Positions 35,419 to 44,555 of a stretch of 64,000 nucleotides of DNA are shown in pieces. The DNA is from MPNP01 sp026709725 (lineage in GTDB: Bacteria > Pseudomonadota > Alphaproteobacteria > Rhodobacterales > Rhodobacteraceae). The DNA lies in the NCBI GenBank assembly GCA_965200805.1, contig OZ241384.1, forward strand, positions 620,001 to 684,000. Reading direction: 5' to 3'. The notes below the pieces were generated by a model. That model ran no database searches. It had not been told where the DNA came from and was given only the letters and a program-made list of their open reading frames with translations. The number at the start of each line of letters is the position of its first letter. The first letter of the stretch is position 1. A program made the translations under genes and the position numbers.

Positions 35419-35575
35419 CCCGGGAGGCGGCATGGATCGGTGCTGCTGCGAAACATTCGGGAAACGGGGCTGATTTTTCGCCGAATCGCTGATCGGGGGT
35501 GAATGCGATTTTGGCGGATCACCTGTTATCAGGGACATGCAGATTTCCGAGTCAGCCATACGGGGATCACACCCT
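35419..35575 (+). repeat. Family A dispersed repeat, copy A4
   Basis: gcggcatggatcggtgctgc, then gaatgcgattttggcggatc, then ttccgagtcagccatacggg. Reads in frame into the downstream membrane-anchored gene on the minus strand. Confidence 0.85.
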
Positions 35576-36059
35576 CCTCTCAATGCCGGGATCGCCCGCC
35601 GCGATGCCGTGGGCCGGATGGCCTGCCTGATCCCCGTCCATCAGGGTGAGGGCGGACAGTCGGGGCCCTGGATGACCCGTCCCCGCCGTCCCCCTCACCT
35701 GCCGCCTGTCGGCGCCGGGGGCAGGGTCCCCGGGCCGGTCACGGACGGCCGGGTCCGCCCGACCCGATGATGAGGGACCGGGATCCATGCAGAGGCGCAC
35801 GGCATCCTCGGCGGCCCGACCCTGCATGACGGCCCGACCCTGCATGACGGCGATGGGCTTCGCCGACGCCGGCATCCGGCCCGGCCCCCGGGGGATGTCC
35901 ATGAACCCATGGGGCCGCCATCGGCCCGGTCGTCACCGACCACCCCCGTCCCCATCCCATCCCGTCACCCCCGGGCTCCTCCTGCCCGGGGTGCGGGTGC
36001 CATGATGTGTCAATCAGGGTGCGGGGCCGGCCCCGGCCGTGCTGCGCGAAGCCACCCCA
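35576..36059. other. GC-rich stretch without genes
   Basis: Contains a cgaccctgcatgacggcc direct repeat near 35817-35850. Nothing else recognised. Confidence 0.5.
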
Positions 36060-37270
36060 CGCATCGCCGAAGACTGGACCGCCCGCCATGGCCGGACGCC
36101 GGTCCGCGCCCGGACACGGGCCCGCCCGGACCCTTCGGGACTGTGGTGCCGGGCCCATTGCCCTGATGTCATTGATGGGGCTGGACACGGTGTCCGGAGC
36201 GGACGGCGGCCCGCCGCTCCGGTGTGCGCCGGGCCCCGGTCTTCCATGATGGGGCGGAACGCGCGCCGGGCCCGCGCCCCTCCCGCTCATCCCCGGCCCC
36301 ATCCATGATCCCGATGGCATGATCCCCCATCATGATGACCCGGGGGCATGATGCGGCGCCGCATCATGCCGATCATGATCGGACCCCATCATGATCAGAC
36401 CATTGGGGGGCGCGGCCCGGATGCACAGCCTCGGGGCCGGCCCGCCGGTGATCGTCCCGGCCCATGATCATTGCAGCCCATGATCATTGCAGGAGGGGCT
36501 GAACGGACGGCCGCCCATCGGGCCGGATGATCCCATTGCCCCCATCAGGATGGAGCCGCTGCCGGATGACGGCGTGACAATGGCGCCCGTCCCTCATCAT
36601 GCAGGGGCCGGACCCGCACACCGCGCGGGCCGTGGCGCGCTGCGGCGCCGAACCGCCGGTGCCGGCCATCCAGGACACCACGACCCTGAACCATGATGGT
36701 CTTCCGGCCACAGAGGGCCTCGACGACCTCGGCGGCGGCAGGGGCGCCCCTCCCTGTCGGGGATCGGGGCCTTCCCGCGCCCATCCACTGAATCACGGGA
36801 ACGGGGGGTCACCGTCAATGCCGCCCTGCGGCCCCGGGGGTGCAGCCTCTCAGGCTGCGGAATGCGATGGGCCTCTTCATGGCCGGGACTGATGACGGTT
36901 CGGGCGACGTCCGGGGGCCCGTCCCTTTCACAGGGGAAGGGCCCTGCATCAGAGAGGGGCCCTGCATCAGAGAGGGGGAGGGGACGGCCGCCCGGGGTGC
37001 AGGGGCCGGACCGGGCCGGGGCGCGGGCCCGTGCCTGCCCCCCCATATCATCACCCCCTGGCCATCACCCCCTGGCCATGACCCCCTGGCCGCGTGATCA
37101 CCGCCCGGACCGCGCGGGGGACGTCCGGCGGGCCAACCCCGTCACCTGAGGGGCCCATGCCGACAGGTCCGGGCCGGCGCCCGGGTCCGGGCCCCATCCC
37201 TCCATGAAGAGAGGGGGCGTCATGAAGACCCGGCCATCATTGAGGACGCGGGTCCGGCGCCGGGTCGCCC
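36060..37270. repeat. Duplicated non-coding module G1, copy 2
   Basis: Counterpart of 26.1-27.5 kb, sharing block order over about 1.2 kb with insertions and deletions. It contains a gggccctgcatcagagag direct repeat at about 36937-36977. No gene. Confidence 0.75.
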
Positions 37271-37589
37271 CGCCCCCTCTGCATGACATGCCCATCGGGG
37301 CGGCACCGCCGACCTCCGTGCGCATGTCCTCCGTCATGATGACGGGAGCCCGTGGGCACCCGCACCATTGCCGTCCCCGCCCGGGGCGGCCCGCACGGAC
37401 GCAGGGGGCGGGCCGCCGGCCCCCCGGGGACGTCAGTGCCGATCCCCCGCCCCCTGTGATGATGGATGGGCATGCCCGCCCCCTGCATGTGAAGACGGTC
37501 GGGCCCGCGCGGAGAGCCCGCCCGCCGGTGTCCGCCGCAAGGCGGGCGGTCAGGGCGGGCCCCTGCACCGGATGGGGCTGATCGGTGGG

Positions 37590-38110
37590 GGAGACGGGAG
37601 CACGGGCCCTGCCGATCCGGGCTGTGCGACCCCCGTCCTGCACCGGTGCGCGCGGCGCCGGCGCCCCTCCGCATCGATGGCGCCCCTCCCGGGATGCGAG
37701 GAAGGGGGCGCGTCGTCCATGCCCCGGATCGGATCCCCCTGGCGGGGCACCCGCCCCATTGATGACAAATCCCCCATCGGAACGGAGGGAGGGGGACCGC
37801 CATCCGGGCCCGGCCGATGACCTCGGGATGGGCGTCGCCGGGGGCGCCGTCACCGCCCGTCATCATCCCCATCATGATCATTGAGGGGGGGGGGGGGGGT
37901 CCGGGACCGCGCACACCTCGCGCGCACGCGGGCCGGCCCGCCCGCCCGCCGCTTCGTCGGCAGGGACGGGATCACGGGTCCTCTGCGTGCCGGCGGCCAA
38001 GCGGGGCGTCCTCAGGGCCCGGGCCCCGCCCGATGCGGCCCGGGCGATGACGCCATGGAGGTGATGGAGGGGCGGTTCACGGTCCGCACGGGGGCCCTGC
38101 GGGCGTCCAT
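37590..38110 (+). repeat. Duplicated non-coding module G2, copy 2
   Basis: Counterpart of 6.35-6.87 kb, same orientation, again leading straight into a family B repeat. It carries the longest poly-G run of the window (15 G at 37885-37899). Confidence 0.75.
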
Positions 38111-38255
38111 CCCTTGAGGCGTCAGCCCCTGCCCGGGACGGAGACGCCGTGGCAGGGGATGCGGACCCTCGGGGGCGTGTGTCTGCGATCAGGACAGGGG
38201 AGGACATCAGGATGCAGGGGGATGGTGCGGGGTCGGGGATGGTGCATTGATAGGG
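38111..38255 (+). repeat. Family B dispersed repeat, copy B4
   Basis: Matches B1/B2: gcgtcagcccctgcccggga to gatggtgcattgatagggc. Confidence 0.85.
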
Positions 38256-38642
38256 CGCGGGCCCATCCCCAAAGTGTCCATTGGGGGTGATGCGTGGCCA
38301 TCATCGCGTCCCCATCAGGTCCAATCGGATGGGCGGTGGTCCGCACCATCCGTGACCGGCCTCAGGGACCCTGCCCCCAGCGCCGACAGGCGGCAGGTGA
38401 GGGGGACGGCGGGGACGGGGCGGTGCGTGGGGCCGGGCATCGCCCCCGCCGCGGGCAGGCGCACATCCGGGGCGTCGGCCAGGCGGGGCGGGATCCCCCC
38501 GGGGTCTCCGTCATCGGATGGGGCGGAGGCGAGGCACGGGTCACCCCCTGGGCCCCGCCGGTCCATGACCGTGCAGAGACCGCGGGCCAGGGCGGAGCGG
38601 GTCTGCCCTGGCGCCTTGCAGGCATCGGTGAACCATGCGGCC

Positions 38643-38740
38643 GTCTCTGCTGATCTCTGTTGCATGCCGATCTGCATGATGCGGAACAGTCTGGCATGAA
38701 AGTGATCGGGATACAAGTGTGTCTTGTCGATAGCATCCTG
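38643..38740 (+). repeat. Family C dispersed repeat, copy C2
   Basis: ctctgctgatctctgttgca to tgtgtcttgtcgatag. Matches C1 and C3. Confidence 0.8.
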
Positions 38741-38778
38741 CCGCCCCGGTGATGGGACCGGAGTCCAGAGTCCGGACT

Positions 38779-38888
38779 CCCCCAATCAGCGATCAAAAAT
38801 AGGGAAAAAGCCCGGTAGATCCTTGAATCTCAACCAGTCATGGTGTAGATTCATGAAAATTGAAAATAACCCACCGGGTGAATGCAAT
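38779..38888 (+). repeat. Family D dispersed repeat, copy D2 (left half only)
   Basis: cccaatcagcgatcaaaaat to cccaccgggtgaatgcaat, then similarity ends exactly at the start of the AT-rich inverted-repeat element. Confidence 0.85.
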
Positions 38889-39037
38889 GGGGATTATATC
38901 GATTGGTTGACAGAATCTAAATTAGTTCAAAAGAATCAGTTTTTTATATTGAATTATGCCAAACACTCTATCGATCCATCAAGTAATTGAATATCATTGG
39001 GTATTTTGAGTAATGTCAACTCATGTGTATAATCCCC
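38889..39037. mobile_element. AT-rich 149-bp element with 10-bp terminal inverted repeats
   Basis: GGGGATTATA (38889-38898) and TATAATCCCC (39028-39037) are perfect inverted repeats around a strikingly AT-rich core with no gene of size. It sits exactly where family D similarity breaks off. It may be a miniature inverted-repeat element. Confidence 0.5.
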
Positions 39038-39161
39038 TTTGGATAGCCATGGCGGAGACGATCCCGGATCCGGCGACGGATCGTCGGAATGCCGCAAAAT
39101 CGGCAGCGATACCCGTCACGGGCGATCAACGCATCCTTCATTTCTGCGGATGGGTGTCTTT

Positions 39162-39437
39162 TCAAGTCGCGTTTGTCTTTGGGTCTTTCAGGCAGTCTGG
39201 GACCTCGCGTTCACGGTGAATCTCGCGCGATTCCTTGCCCATAATGGGTTGATACCAGTCCCGGATGTCCGTCATGTCAGCCTGGGCAATGAGGGATGAC
39301 GCCTGCGCATGATGGCCCTCCAGATGGGCATCAACAGCGTGACTCAGAAGGTCTGCGGCTTCGAAAATTTCAGGCACGGGTTCACAGAAGCAGTGCCGAG
39401 GTGCCAAGAAATCGGGATCGTCATGGAGTTGGGGCAT
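39162..39437 (-). pseudogene. HNH endonuclease N-terminal remnant
   Basis: 91 codons from the ATG at 39437 (MPQLHDDPDFLAPRHCFCEP), with VPEIFEAADLLSHAVDAHLE and ASSLIAQADMTDIRDWYQPI. I recognise this as the N-terminal half of an HNH-endonuclease-like family in which the cysteine pairs and HNH motif come later. Here the frame stops after DCLKDPKTNAT, before any of them. So the gene is truncated and presumably inactive. The frame is open further upstream, but that part reads as junk. Confidence 0.55.
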
Positions 39438-39749
39438 GGTGGCATTCGGTTTTGTTTGCCGAGCAGGTGTCCCATATATCGTGATAGGGCGGCGGACAAG
39501 GCCGCTCAGAACAATTGGCGACCTTATCAAAGACGTTGAATTCCTGCGGTGGGTCAATCTCACCGGAACGGCTGGCCATGAACAGCCGGGTGATTTGCTG
39601 TAGCGCGGCCTGTTCCAGCGAACACAAGAAACGGCTTCGGGCAGAAGCACAACGCCGGTGGAGAGAACGCCAAAAGACCGGTTGACACATCAGGGCAGGG
39701 GTCCACTCCCCTGCCCCCATTCCCCAAAATCCCCGATCTCGAGGCTCAT

Positions 39750-39945
39750 ACAGGCTTGGCAGGTCATCCGGCAGGTGTCATTACCCCTGCCAAGCCTCAT
39801 AGGGCCGCCCCTGCAAGGCCATTCGTGGGGATCCTGTCACCGGTGGCACAATTCATGCCGGCCAGGTCAATGCCGCCAAAATCGATTAGAGGGACTCTGT
39901 GGGAAGGGGTCAAGACCAGTCAGTTGATCGGGGCGGTGACCCCTA
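39750..39945 (+). repeat. Family I repeat, copy I1
   Basis: cctgccaagcctcatagggc, then gcaaggcc, then tcgattagagggactctgtg and agtcagttgatcgg. A second copy at 40.45-40.60 kb lies in direct orientation on the other side of the small membrane gene. Confidence 0.8.
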
Positions 39946-39977
39946 CGATCGTGTCACTGAATTAAGGGGGTTATGAC

Positions 39978-40190
39978 CTACTGCCCCGGTCTGTCTGTAA
40001 AACCTTCAAAAAGACCTTCAAGACGGGCCATGCGTTCCCGGAGATCACCAACGGATTGATGGAGTTCGCCAATTTCTTCCCGGATATCCCTTTGACCCGG
40101 CACAATAACAGATCCCAGCGCAATGCCCGTTCCGATAATTGGAATAATGATTGCCGCAACTGCGAGAATAATTTTCACATTCTCGTTCAT
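39978..40190 (-). CDS. 70-residue membrane/coiled-coil protein between two family I repeats
   Basis: From the ATG at 40190: MNENVKIILAVAAIIIPIIG forms one membrane segment, then a coiled coil IREEIGELHQSVGDLRERMA and RLEGLFEG. Its plan (membrane segment plus L-x-E-R-M-x-R-L-E helix) is the mirror image of the four tandem small genes at 60.8-61.8 kb, where the coiled coil comes first. A longer frame upstream is open but poor. It lies within a 0.7-kb unit bounded by direct repeats. Function unknown. Confidence 0.6.
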   Translation of the reverse strand: MNENVKIILAVAAIIIPIIGTGIALGSVIVPGQRDIREEIGELHQSVGDLRERMARLEGLFEGFTDRPGQ

Positions 40191-40449
40191 GGCTTCACTC
40201 CCGATTGCTGCTTTTGCCGGTTTATCAGCCCCTTCGCTATAGCGCAACGACAAAAGACTTTGAGCATGAAACAAATGATGCTTCAGGACAATCTATACCC
40301 GCATCAATCGGTTGTGCGAACCCCTGCGATGGATCGGCATGGGAAAGAAGCCGGCATCAACACCGGTGAGCAGGGGGCCTACAGGGGGGGGGGTCAAACC
40401 CATGCAGAATAAGGCTTTGTTCGCGCTTCACAGGTTCTGCGGCATGGGT

Positions 40450-40600
40450 GATTACACCTGCCAAGCCTCATAGGGCCTTCCCCGCAAGGCCTGTGGCAAT
40501 GGGTTCGGGGGCAATGTCATGCCCCGAACCGGAACCCCCACGAAATTCGATTAGGGGGGTTCTGTGGGGAAGGCCAGTCAGTTGACCGGCTCATACACCT
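40450..40600 (+). repeat. Family I repeat, copy I2
   Basis: Direct copy of I1: cctgccaagcctcatagggc to cagtcagttgaccggc. Its right end supplies the stop codon of the MORN-repeat gene. Confidence 0.8.
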
Positions 40601-40979
40601 TTATATCGCCTTGCTGGACACCATCCACAAAGGTGATCTTGCCAATGCTACCATTGTTAGAGTGTATGATCCACTCGCCATGCCTCACCCCACCCACATA
40701 GGGGCCTTCAGCCACATCACCGTTGGCAAAGCGGGTGACCCAATGACCATGCCGCTTGTCGTTCACAATGGGGCCTTCTTCAACCCGGCCATCGGCAAAC
40801 CGCTCGACCCAATCGCCATGCTGTTTGCCCCCCACATAGGGGCCTTCCCATACATCGCCATCGGCATTACGGATGACCCAATCCCGGAATTCAAGCTGCC
40901 TGATGCAGATGGCAAAACCCGTGGGAAGACGGTCAAGAACCTGCGTGCTACAGACCAAATCGTGCCGACAGGTCTGCAA
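40578..40979 (-). pseudogene. MORN-repeat protein, probably truncated
   Basis: The frame encodes successive MORN-type repeats: WEGPYVGGKQHGDWVERFAD, then GRVEEGPIVNDKRHGHWVTR, then GDVAEGPYVGGVRHGEW and a final decayed repeat. The first 30 codons are not MORN-like and the only start is TTG, so the N-terminus is probably lost. The last codons lie in family I repeat I2. MORN repeats mediate membrane or protein contacts; no catalytic domain is present. Confidence 0.6.
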
Positions 40980-41137
40980 CTCTTATTTCATTTCAAGCCA
41001 TCCGACGGCAATCATTGAACCGGTCCCGGTGCGAACGGGATGACAATTGCCTCCTGAATTCCTATATTGGTGGCTGTGCGGTGCACGAGAGGCGCAATGC
41101 CTCCCTGAAATCAGTGATCCTGGCAGAGTTTTTCGCC

Positions 41138-41743
41138 ATGACAACATGTCAAGAAACAACGCAAGATGCACGGCGGATTCTCGCTGAACTGGACCGGAAG
41201 GGACAGGCGGTTCTCACCACAACCGACCTGCGTCAAGCCTTTGATCTGGGTTCCAAGCGGCAGTTCCGCGCCACGATCAACCGATTGCTGGAGAAGGATC
41301 TCCTGGAGCGTGCCCGACGTGGTCTCTATGTGAACCCGGCTGCACGTTCGATCTATTTCGGTTTTCTTCTCGAGGAAATGGCCGTCGTCATCCGCCGGGG
41401 TTTTGTCAATTATCTCAGTCTCGAATCAATGCTCTCCGAATATGGAGCGATCTCCCAGATCATGCTGTCCCGAATTACGGTGATGACGACGGGACCGGGC
41501 GGGGAATTTCGGACCAAATGGGGGACGATTGAGTTTACTCATACCGCACGTGATCCGGAAACCATCCGCCCGATCCTGCTCTATGATGATCGTCGCTCCC
41601 TTCCACTGGTCCGTCCCCCTGTGGCGCTGCGTGATTTGCGCCGAGTCGGGCGCAATGTCGATATGGTTGACATGGAGGAATATTACGACATCCTTGAGGA
41701 ATACGGGTTCGCGGATGACCCGGCAGCGATCCCGCGGAACTGA
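41138..41743 (+). CDS. abiEi: AbiEi-type antitoxin
   Basis: 201 residues from the ATG at 41138 (MTTCQETTQDARRILAELDR). An upstream TTG is open but unlikely. N-terminal winged helix at about 8-70 (VLTTTDLRQAFDL, RATINRLLEKDLLERARRGL), then FGFLLEEMAVVIRRGFVNYL and LESMLSEYGAISQIMLSRIT, the C-terminal domain of AbiEi type IV antitoxins. AbiEi represses its operon and counters the AbiEii nucleotidyltransferase. The stop overlaps the next start (TGATG), the standard arrangement of this pair. Confidence 0.85.
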   Translation: MTTCQETTQDARRILAELDRKGQAVLTTTDLRQAFDLGSKRQFRATINRLLEKDLLERARRGLYVNPAARSIYFGFLLEEMAVVIRRGFVNYLSLESMLSEYGAISQIMLSRITVMTTGPGGEFRTKWGTIEFTHTARDPETIRPILLYDDRRSLPLVRPPVALRDLRRVGRNVDMVDMEEYYDILEEYGFADDPAAIPRN

Positions 41744-42423
41744 TGCCAAGCCTTCTGGAAATAACGCAGAAAGCCATTTCAGAGAATCCGCACCTGAGCG
41801 GCAAAGATATCATTGTCGGAAAGGAAATCCTGCATTTCGACATTTTGCGGTGTCTCGAATCCAGAGGCCATCCCGGTGGATTGACATTCATTGGTGGAAC
41901 AGCACTGCGGCTCTGCCATGGGTCCGAGCGTTATAGCGAAGATTTGGACTTTGACGGTGGGCCTGACTTTTCTGCCGAAAAGATGGCCGGGATTGAAGAT
42001 GATCTCCGTTCTGATCTGGCGAAAAGTTATGGTCACGAAATACAGGTTCAGCCGCCGAAACCACGGCAAGTCGATGCCGACATTTCGGTCTCTACCTGGC
42101 GGGTCAGCGTCGTCACGCATCCCGGAAGACCCGACATTCCGCGTCAGAGAATTCATCTGGACATCGCTGGTGCACCCGCACGACAAGCGGAATCATTGCC
42201 TGTTCGTGATCACTATCACAGGTTATTGCCCAATCGCGGAGCGCTAAGCATCCGTGTGAAGACACAGGAATCCATCATCGCCGACAAACTGGTGGCATTT
42301 TCGTCATCAATCAAACGCCCATCGCCCCGCTGGCGGGATCTGTGGGACATCAACTGGCTGTCCGAAGCCGGCGTTCAGGTCAATTCCGCCCTTGTGACCC
42401 TGCGGGCAGCTGACTTTGGGTAG
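41743..42423 (+). CDS. abiEii: AbiEii-type nucleotidyltransferase toxin, C-terminally short
   Basis: 226 residues. GLTFIGGTALRLCHGSERYS and then EDLDFD at about 47-70 are the nucleotidyltransferase motif (GG-x-x-L-R, then the D-x-D metal ligands). RIHLDIAGAP and RVKTQESIIADKLVAFSSS follow, with a conserved Lys/Asp block PRWRDLWDINWL. Family members usually reach about 270-310 residues; this one ends abruptly at ADFG with a TAG, so part of the C-terminal helical domain is missing. It may be inactive. It belongs to the abortive-infection/toxin-antitoxin pair with AbiEi. Confidence 0.8.
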   Translation: MPSLLEITQKAISENPHLSGKDIIVGKEILHFDILRCLESRGHPGGLTFIGGTALRLCHGSERYSEDLDFDGGPDFSAEKMAGIEDDLRSDLAKSYGHEIQVQPPKPRQVDADISVSTWRVSVVTHPGRPDIPRQRIHLDIAGAPARQAESLPVRDHYHRLLPNRGALSIRVKTQESIIADKLVAFSSSIKRPSPRWRDLWDINWLSEAGVQVNSALVTLRAADFG

Positions 42424-42503
42424 TGGGCCAGTTTGAAATTTGACAAATCAAAAGTTGATTAATAGGGGTGAATTACAGCTGTCACACAACTTACGCCATC
42501 ACT

Positions 42504-43391
42504 ATGCCACAAGAACCATTCCCGAGGTCTACTGACCTGAACAGGGAACGCAAAGTTCAAAATCGTAAGCGCAAGGAACAGGTGCGAGGCAAATCCTATT
42601 ATGCCAATGGCAAAGGGTTTGACGATGAGAATGTTTATCTTCCCGATAGTTTTCAAAACTGCATTGTATGCGGTGACAGCGAACAGGTTCTCAAAGACCT
42701 GCCAGACAACTGTATTGATCTTGTCTTTACCTCCCCACCCTACAATTTCGGACTGGATTATGAGGCCAACAATGATGCAGAGCAATGGGCTGCATATTTC
42801 AGAAAATTGTTTGGTGTTCTTGACGAATGCATCCGTGTCCTGAAGCATGGCGGTCGGATTGCAATCAATGTCCAGCCACTCTACTCGGATTATGTGCCAT
42901 CACACCACATCATATCCGGTCACATGATGAAGCGATCCATGATTTGGAAGGGTGAGATTCTTTGGGAGAAAAACAACTACAACTGCAAATACACCGCATG
43001 GGGCAGCTGGAAAAGTCCGTCCAGCCCCTATCTCAAGTACTCGTGGGAGTTCATTGAAGTGTTTTGCAAGGGAACGCTGAAGAAGGCTGGATTGAAGGCC
43101 GATGCGGATATTTCCGGTGACGATTTCAAGAAATGGGTCTATGGCAAATGGTCCATTGCCCCAGAGCGCAAGATGAAGGAATATGACCACCCGGCCATGT
43201 TCCCCGAGGAACTGGCGCGGCGTGTCCTACAGCTCTTCAGTTTCGCAGGTGACACAATCCTTGATCCGTTTGCTGGGGTTGGCACCACTTGCCTTGTTGC
43301 CAAGAAAACAGGCCGTTCCTATTTGGGGATTGATACATCAGACTCATATTGCAACATGGCACGCCAGAGAATTGATGAAATTCTGGTATGA
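42504..43391 (+). CDS. Site-specific DNA methyltransferase (N4/N6 class)
   Basis: 295 residues from the ATG at 42504; a GTG at 42468 is possible. Motif IV is LVFTSPPYNFGLDY near 75, motif I near 255 is LDPFAGVGTTCLVAKKTGRS, followed by LGIDTSDSYC (motif II). The order IV before I with a target-recognition region between them is the beta class of amino-methyltransferases. It would modify adenine N6 or cytosine N4 in a specific site. The stop overlaps the start of the endonuclease gene, so the two are the two halves of one type II restriction-modification system. Confidence 0.9.
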   Translation: MPQEPFPRSTDLNRERKVQNRKRKEQVRGKSYYANGKGFDDENVYLPDSFQNCIVCGDSEQVLKDLPDNCIDLVFTSPPYNFGLDYEANNDAEQWAAYFRKLFGVLDECIRVLKHGGRIAINVQPLYSDYVPSHHIISGHMMKRSMIWKGEILWEKNNYNCKYTAWGSWKSPSSPYLKYSWEFIEVFCKGTLKKAGLKADADISGDDFKKWVYGKWSIAPERKMKEYDHPAMFPEELARRVLQLFSFAGDTILDPFAGVGTTCLVAKKTGRSYLGIDTSDSYCNMARQRIDEILV

Positions 43392-44116
43392 TGCGGTCAA
43401 TTGACTTGATCCCGACCCGAGAGGATATCATCAAGTCCTACAACCTGATTGTTGGCGGGATTGATGAACAGGCGTCTTCCGATGACCAAGAACGCGCCTA
43501 TGGCGGCGTTATTCGGGCCGCAAAAGGCAAGATGCTTGAGTCAATGACCAAGCATCTTGTCAGGATCGCCTGGAACGAACTGGGGCAGGACGATTTTCGT
43601 CTATCCATCGGAAACGAAAAGACATACCGCATTCCCATCCGGGACGAGTATATCCAGAATCTGAAGAGCAAGGAAGTCCGGGATTACATCTATCAGAATC
43701 AAGAGAGATATTTTTATCGGGCGCAGGTAGATGTGCATGTGTTTGTTGATTACAAATTCGTGTTGGGAATTGAGTGTAAGGCCTATGCCGAGAACGCTAT
43801 GCTGAAAAGAATCCTTGTGGATTTCATGCTTCTCAAACATATGCACAAAAATCTGTCTTGTTGCCTGATTCAGTTGGAAAGCCAGTTGGGAGGTGATTAT
43901 TCGCAACCCTTATCATCAAAAACTCTAGGCAGCACAAGTTCGCACACGCTCATGTCGTTTTTTGAGACTGTTGATCTTGAAATCGTAACATTGCTGGAGG
44001 GAGAAAGACGCGTTGACAAACCCATTCACAAACCAGAACACTTCAAGGTTTTGGATGACAGGCTTGTTGAGGCAACCGTTCTTCGACTGAAAGGGTTGCT
44101 GGAAATATACATTTGA
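43388..44116 (+). CDS. Type II restriction endonuclease (PD-(D/E)xK)
   Basis: 242 residues, ATGATG start overlapping the methyltransferase stop. The probable catalytic core is AQVDVHVFVDYKFVLGIECK, that is an Asp, a stretch of beta strand, and then E-x-K (here E-C-K) near residues 117-136. The rest is alpha/beta and shows no close family that I can name. Position directly after the cognate methyltransferase supports the assignment. No control (C) protein is seen. Confidence 0.75.
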   Translation: MMRSIDLIPTREDIIKSYNLIVGGIDEQASSDDQERAYGGVIRAAKGKMLESMTKHLVRIAWNELGQDDFRLSIGNEKTYRIPIRDEYIQNLKSKEVRDYIYQNQERYFYRAQVDVHVFVDYKFVLGIECKAYAENAMLKRILVDFMLLKHMHKNLSCCLIQLESQLGGDYSQPLSSKTLGSTSSHTLMSFFETVDLEIVTLLEGERRVDKPIHKPEHFKVLDDRLVEATVLRLKGLLEIYI

Positions 44117-44127
44117 GGAGGAAAACG

Positions 44128-44330
44128 ATGAAGGAGAAACTCATGACACCACGAAGACCCAAAGACATCAACCAGTTGGCCAAGCACATCGTTGATTTGG
44201 CGACTGGGTAGGACAAGGAGCGTTTCGGCAAGGATCCGGTTGCCGTCACCAGAGGCCGCAAGAGTGGGCAGGTGCGCCGCTCCGCATCATCCCGCCGGAG
44301 TTCACAACCACAACCGATGATAGCAAAAGG
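44128..44330 (+). pseudogene. Small basic alphaproteobacterial protein with in-frame amber stop
   Basis: An ATG with GGAGG upstream begins MKEKLMTPRRPKDINQLAKH and IVDLATG, then a TAG. In the same frame the sequence continues DKERFGKDPVAVTRGRKSGQ and VRRS. Both halves match a small Lys/Arg-rich alphaproteobacterial family (pattern RPKDINQLAKxIVDxATGE, then GKDPxAVxxGRxGG). So the TAG is a nonsense mutation in one reading frame and not a natural end. It lies 215 bases from the odd tRNA; that tRNA has no CUA anticodon. Confidence 0.55.
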
Positions 44331-44428
44331 CCAGTCTGGCAGTTGATGAGATTCCTCAGAGCGGATTGGTAGCCAATAGGAGAGCTTGGAGGAATGCGGC
44401 GTACGGCACGGCGGTTTTGTATGTGTTT

Positions 44429-44526
44429 TGGTTCCCCTGACAGGATTCGAACCTGCATGGTCATTGCTGTTACAATGAACCTCCCGATTGCGAGTCGGGT
44501 GCGTCTACCAATTCTGCCACAGGGGA
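44429..44526 (-). tRNA. Leucine-type (long variable arm) tRNA with CGC anticodon
   Basis: 98 bases including an encoded CCA. Acceptor TCCCCTG pairs fully with CAGGGGA, discriminator A73. The D-arm GCAGAATTGGTAGACGC is that of tRNA-Leu, with one mismatch at the third pair (A12-C23). The anticodon arm is CCCGA-CTCGCAA-TCGGG, so the anticodon is CGC, which reads the alanine codon GCG. The variable arm is 26 bases and forms its own 6-bp-plus stem. T-arm GCAGGTTCGAATCCTGT. There is no G3-U70 pair, so alanyl-tRNA synthetase should not charge it. Leucyl-tRNA synthetase in bacteria does not depend on the anticodon. Expected outcome if expressed: leucine inserted at GCG. It could also be inactive because of the D-stem mismatch. 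Confidence 0.82.
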
Positions 44527-44555
44527 TTGATGTGGCCGCGATTGTTCTTAACTGA

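Noticed and set aside
44429..44526. Ordinary tRNA-Leu or tRNA-Ala
   Set aside because: The loop CTCGCAA clearly gives CGC, not a leucine anticodon, and the body with long variable arm, A73 and no G3-U70 is not that of tRNA-Ala.
44128..44526. Amber suppression of the TAG in the small basic gene by the neighbouring odd tRNA
   Set aside because: The tRNA anticodon is CGC, which cannot read UAG.
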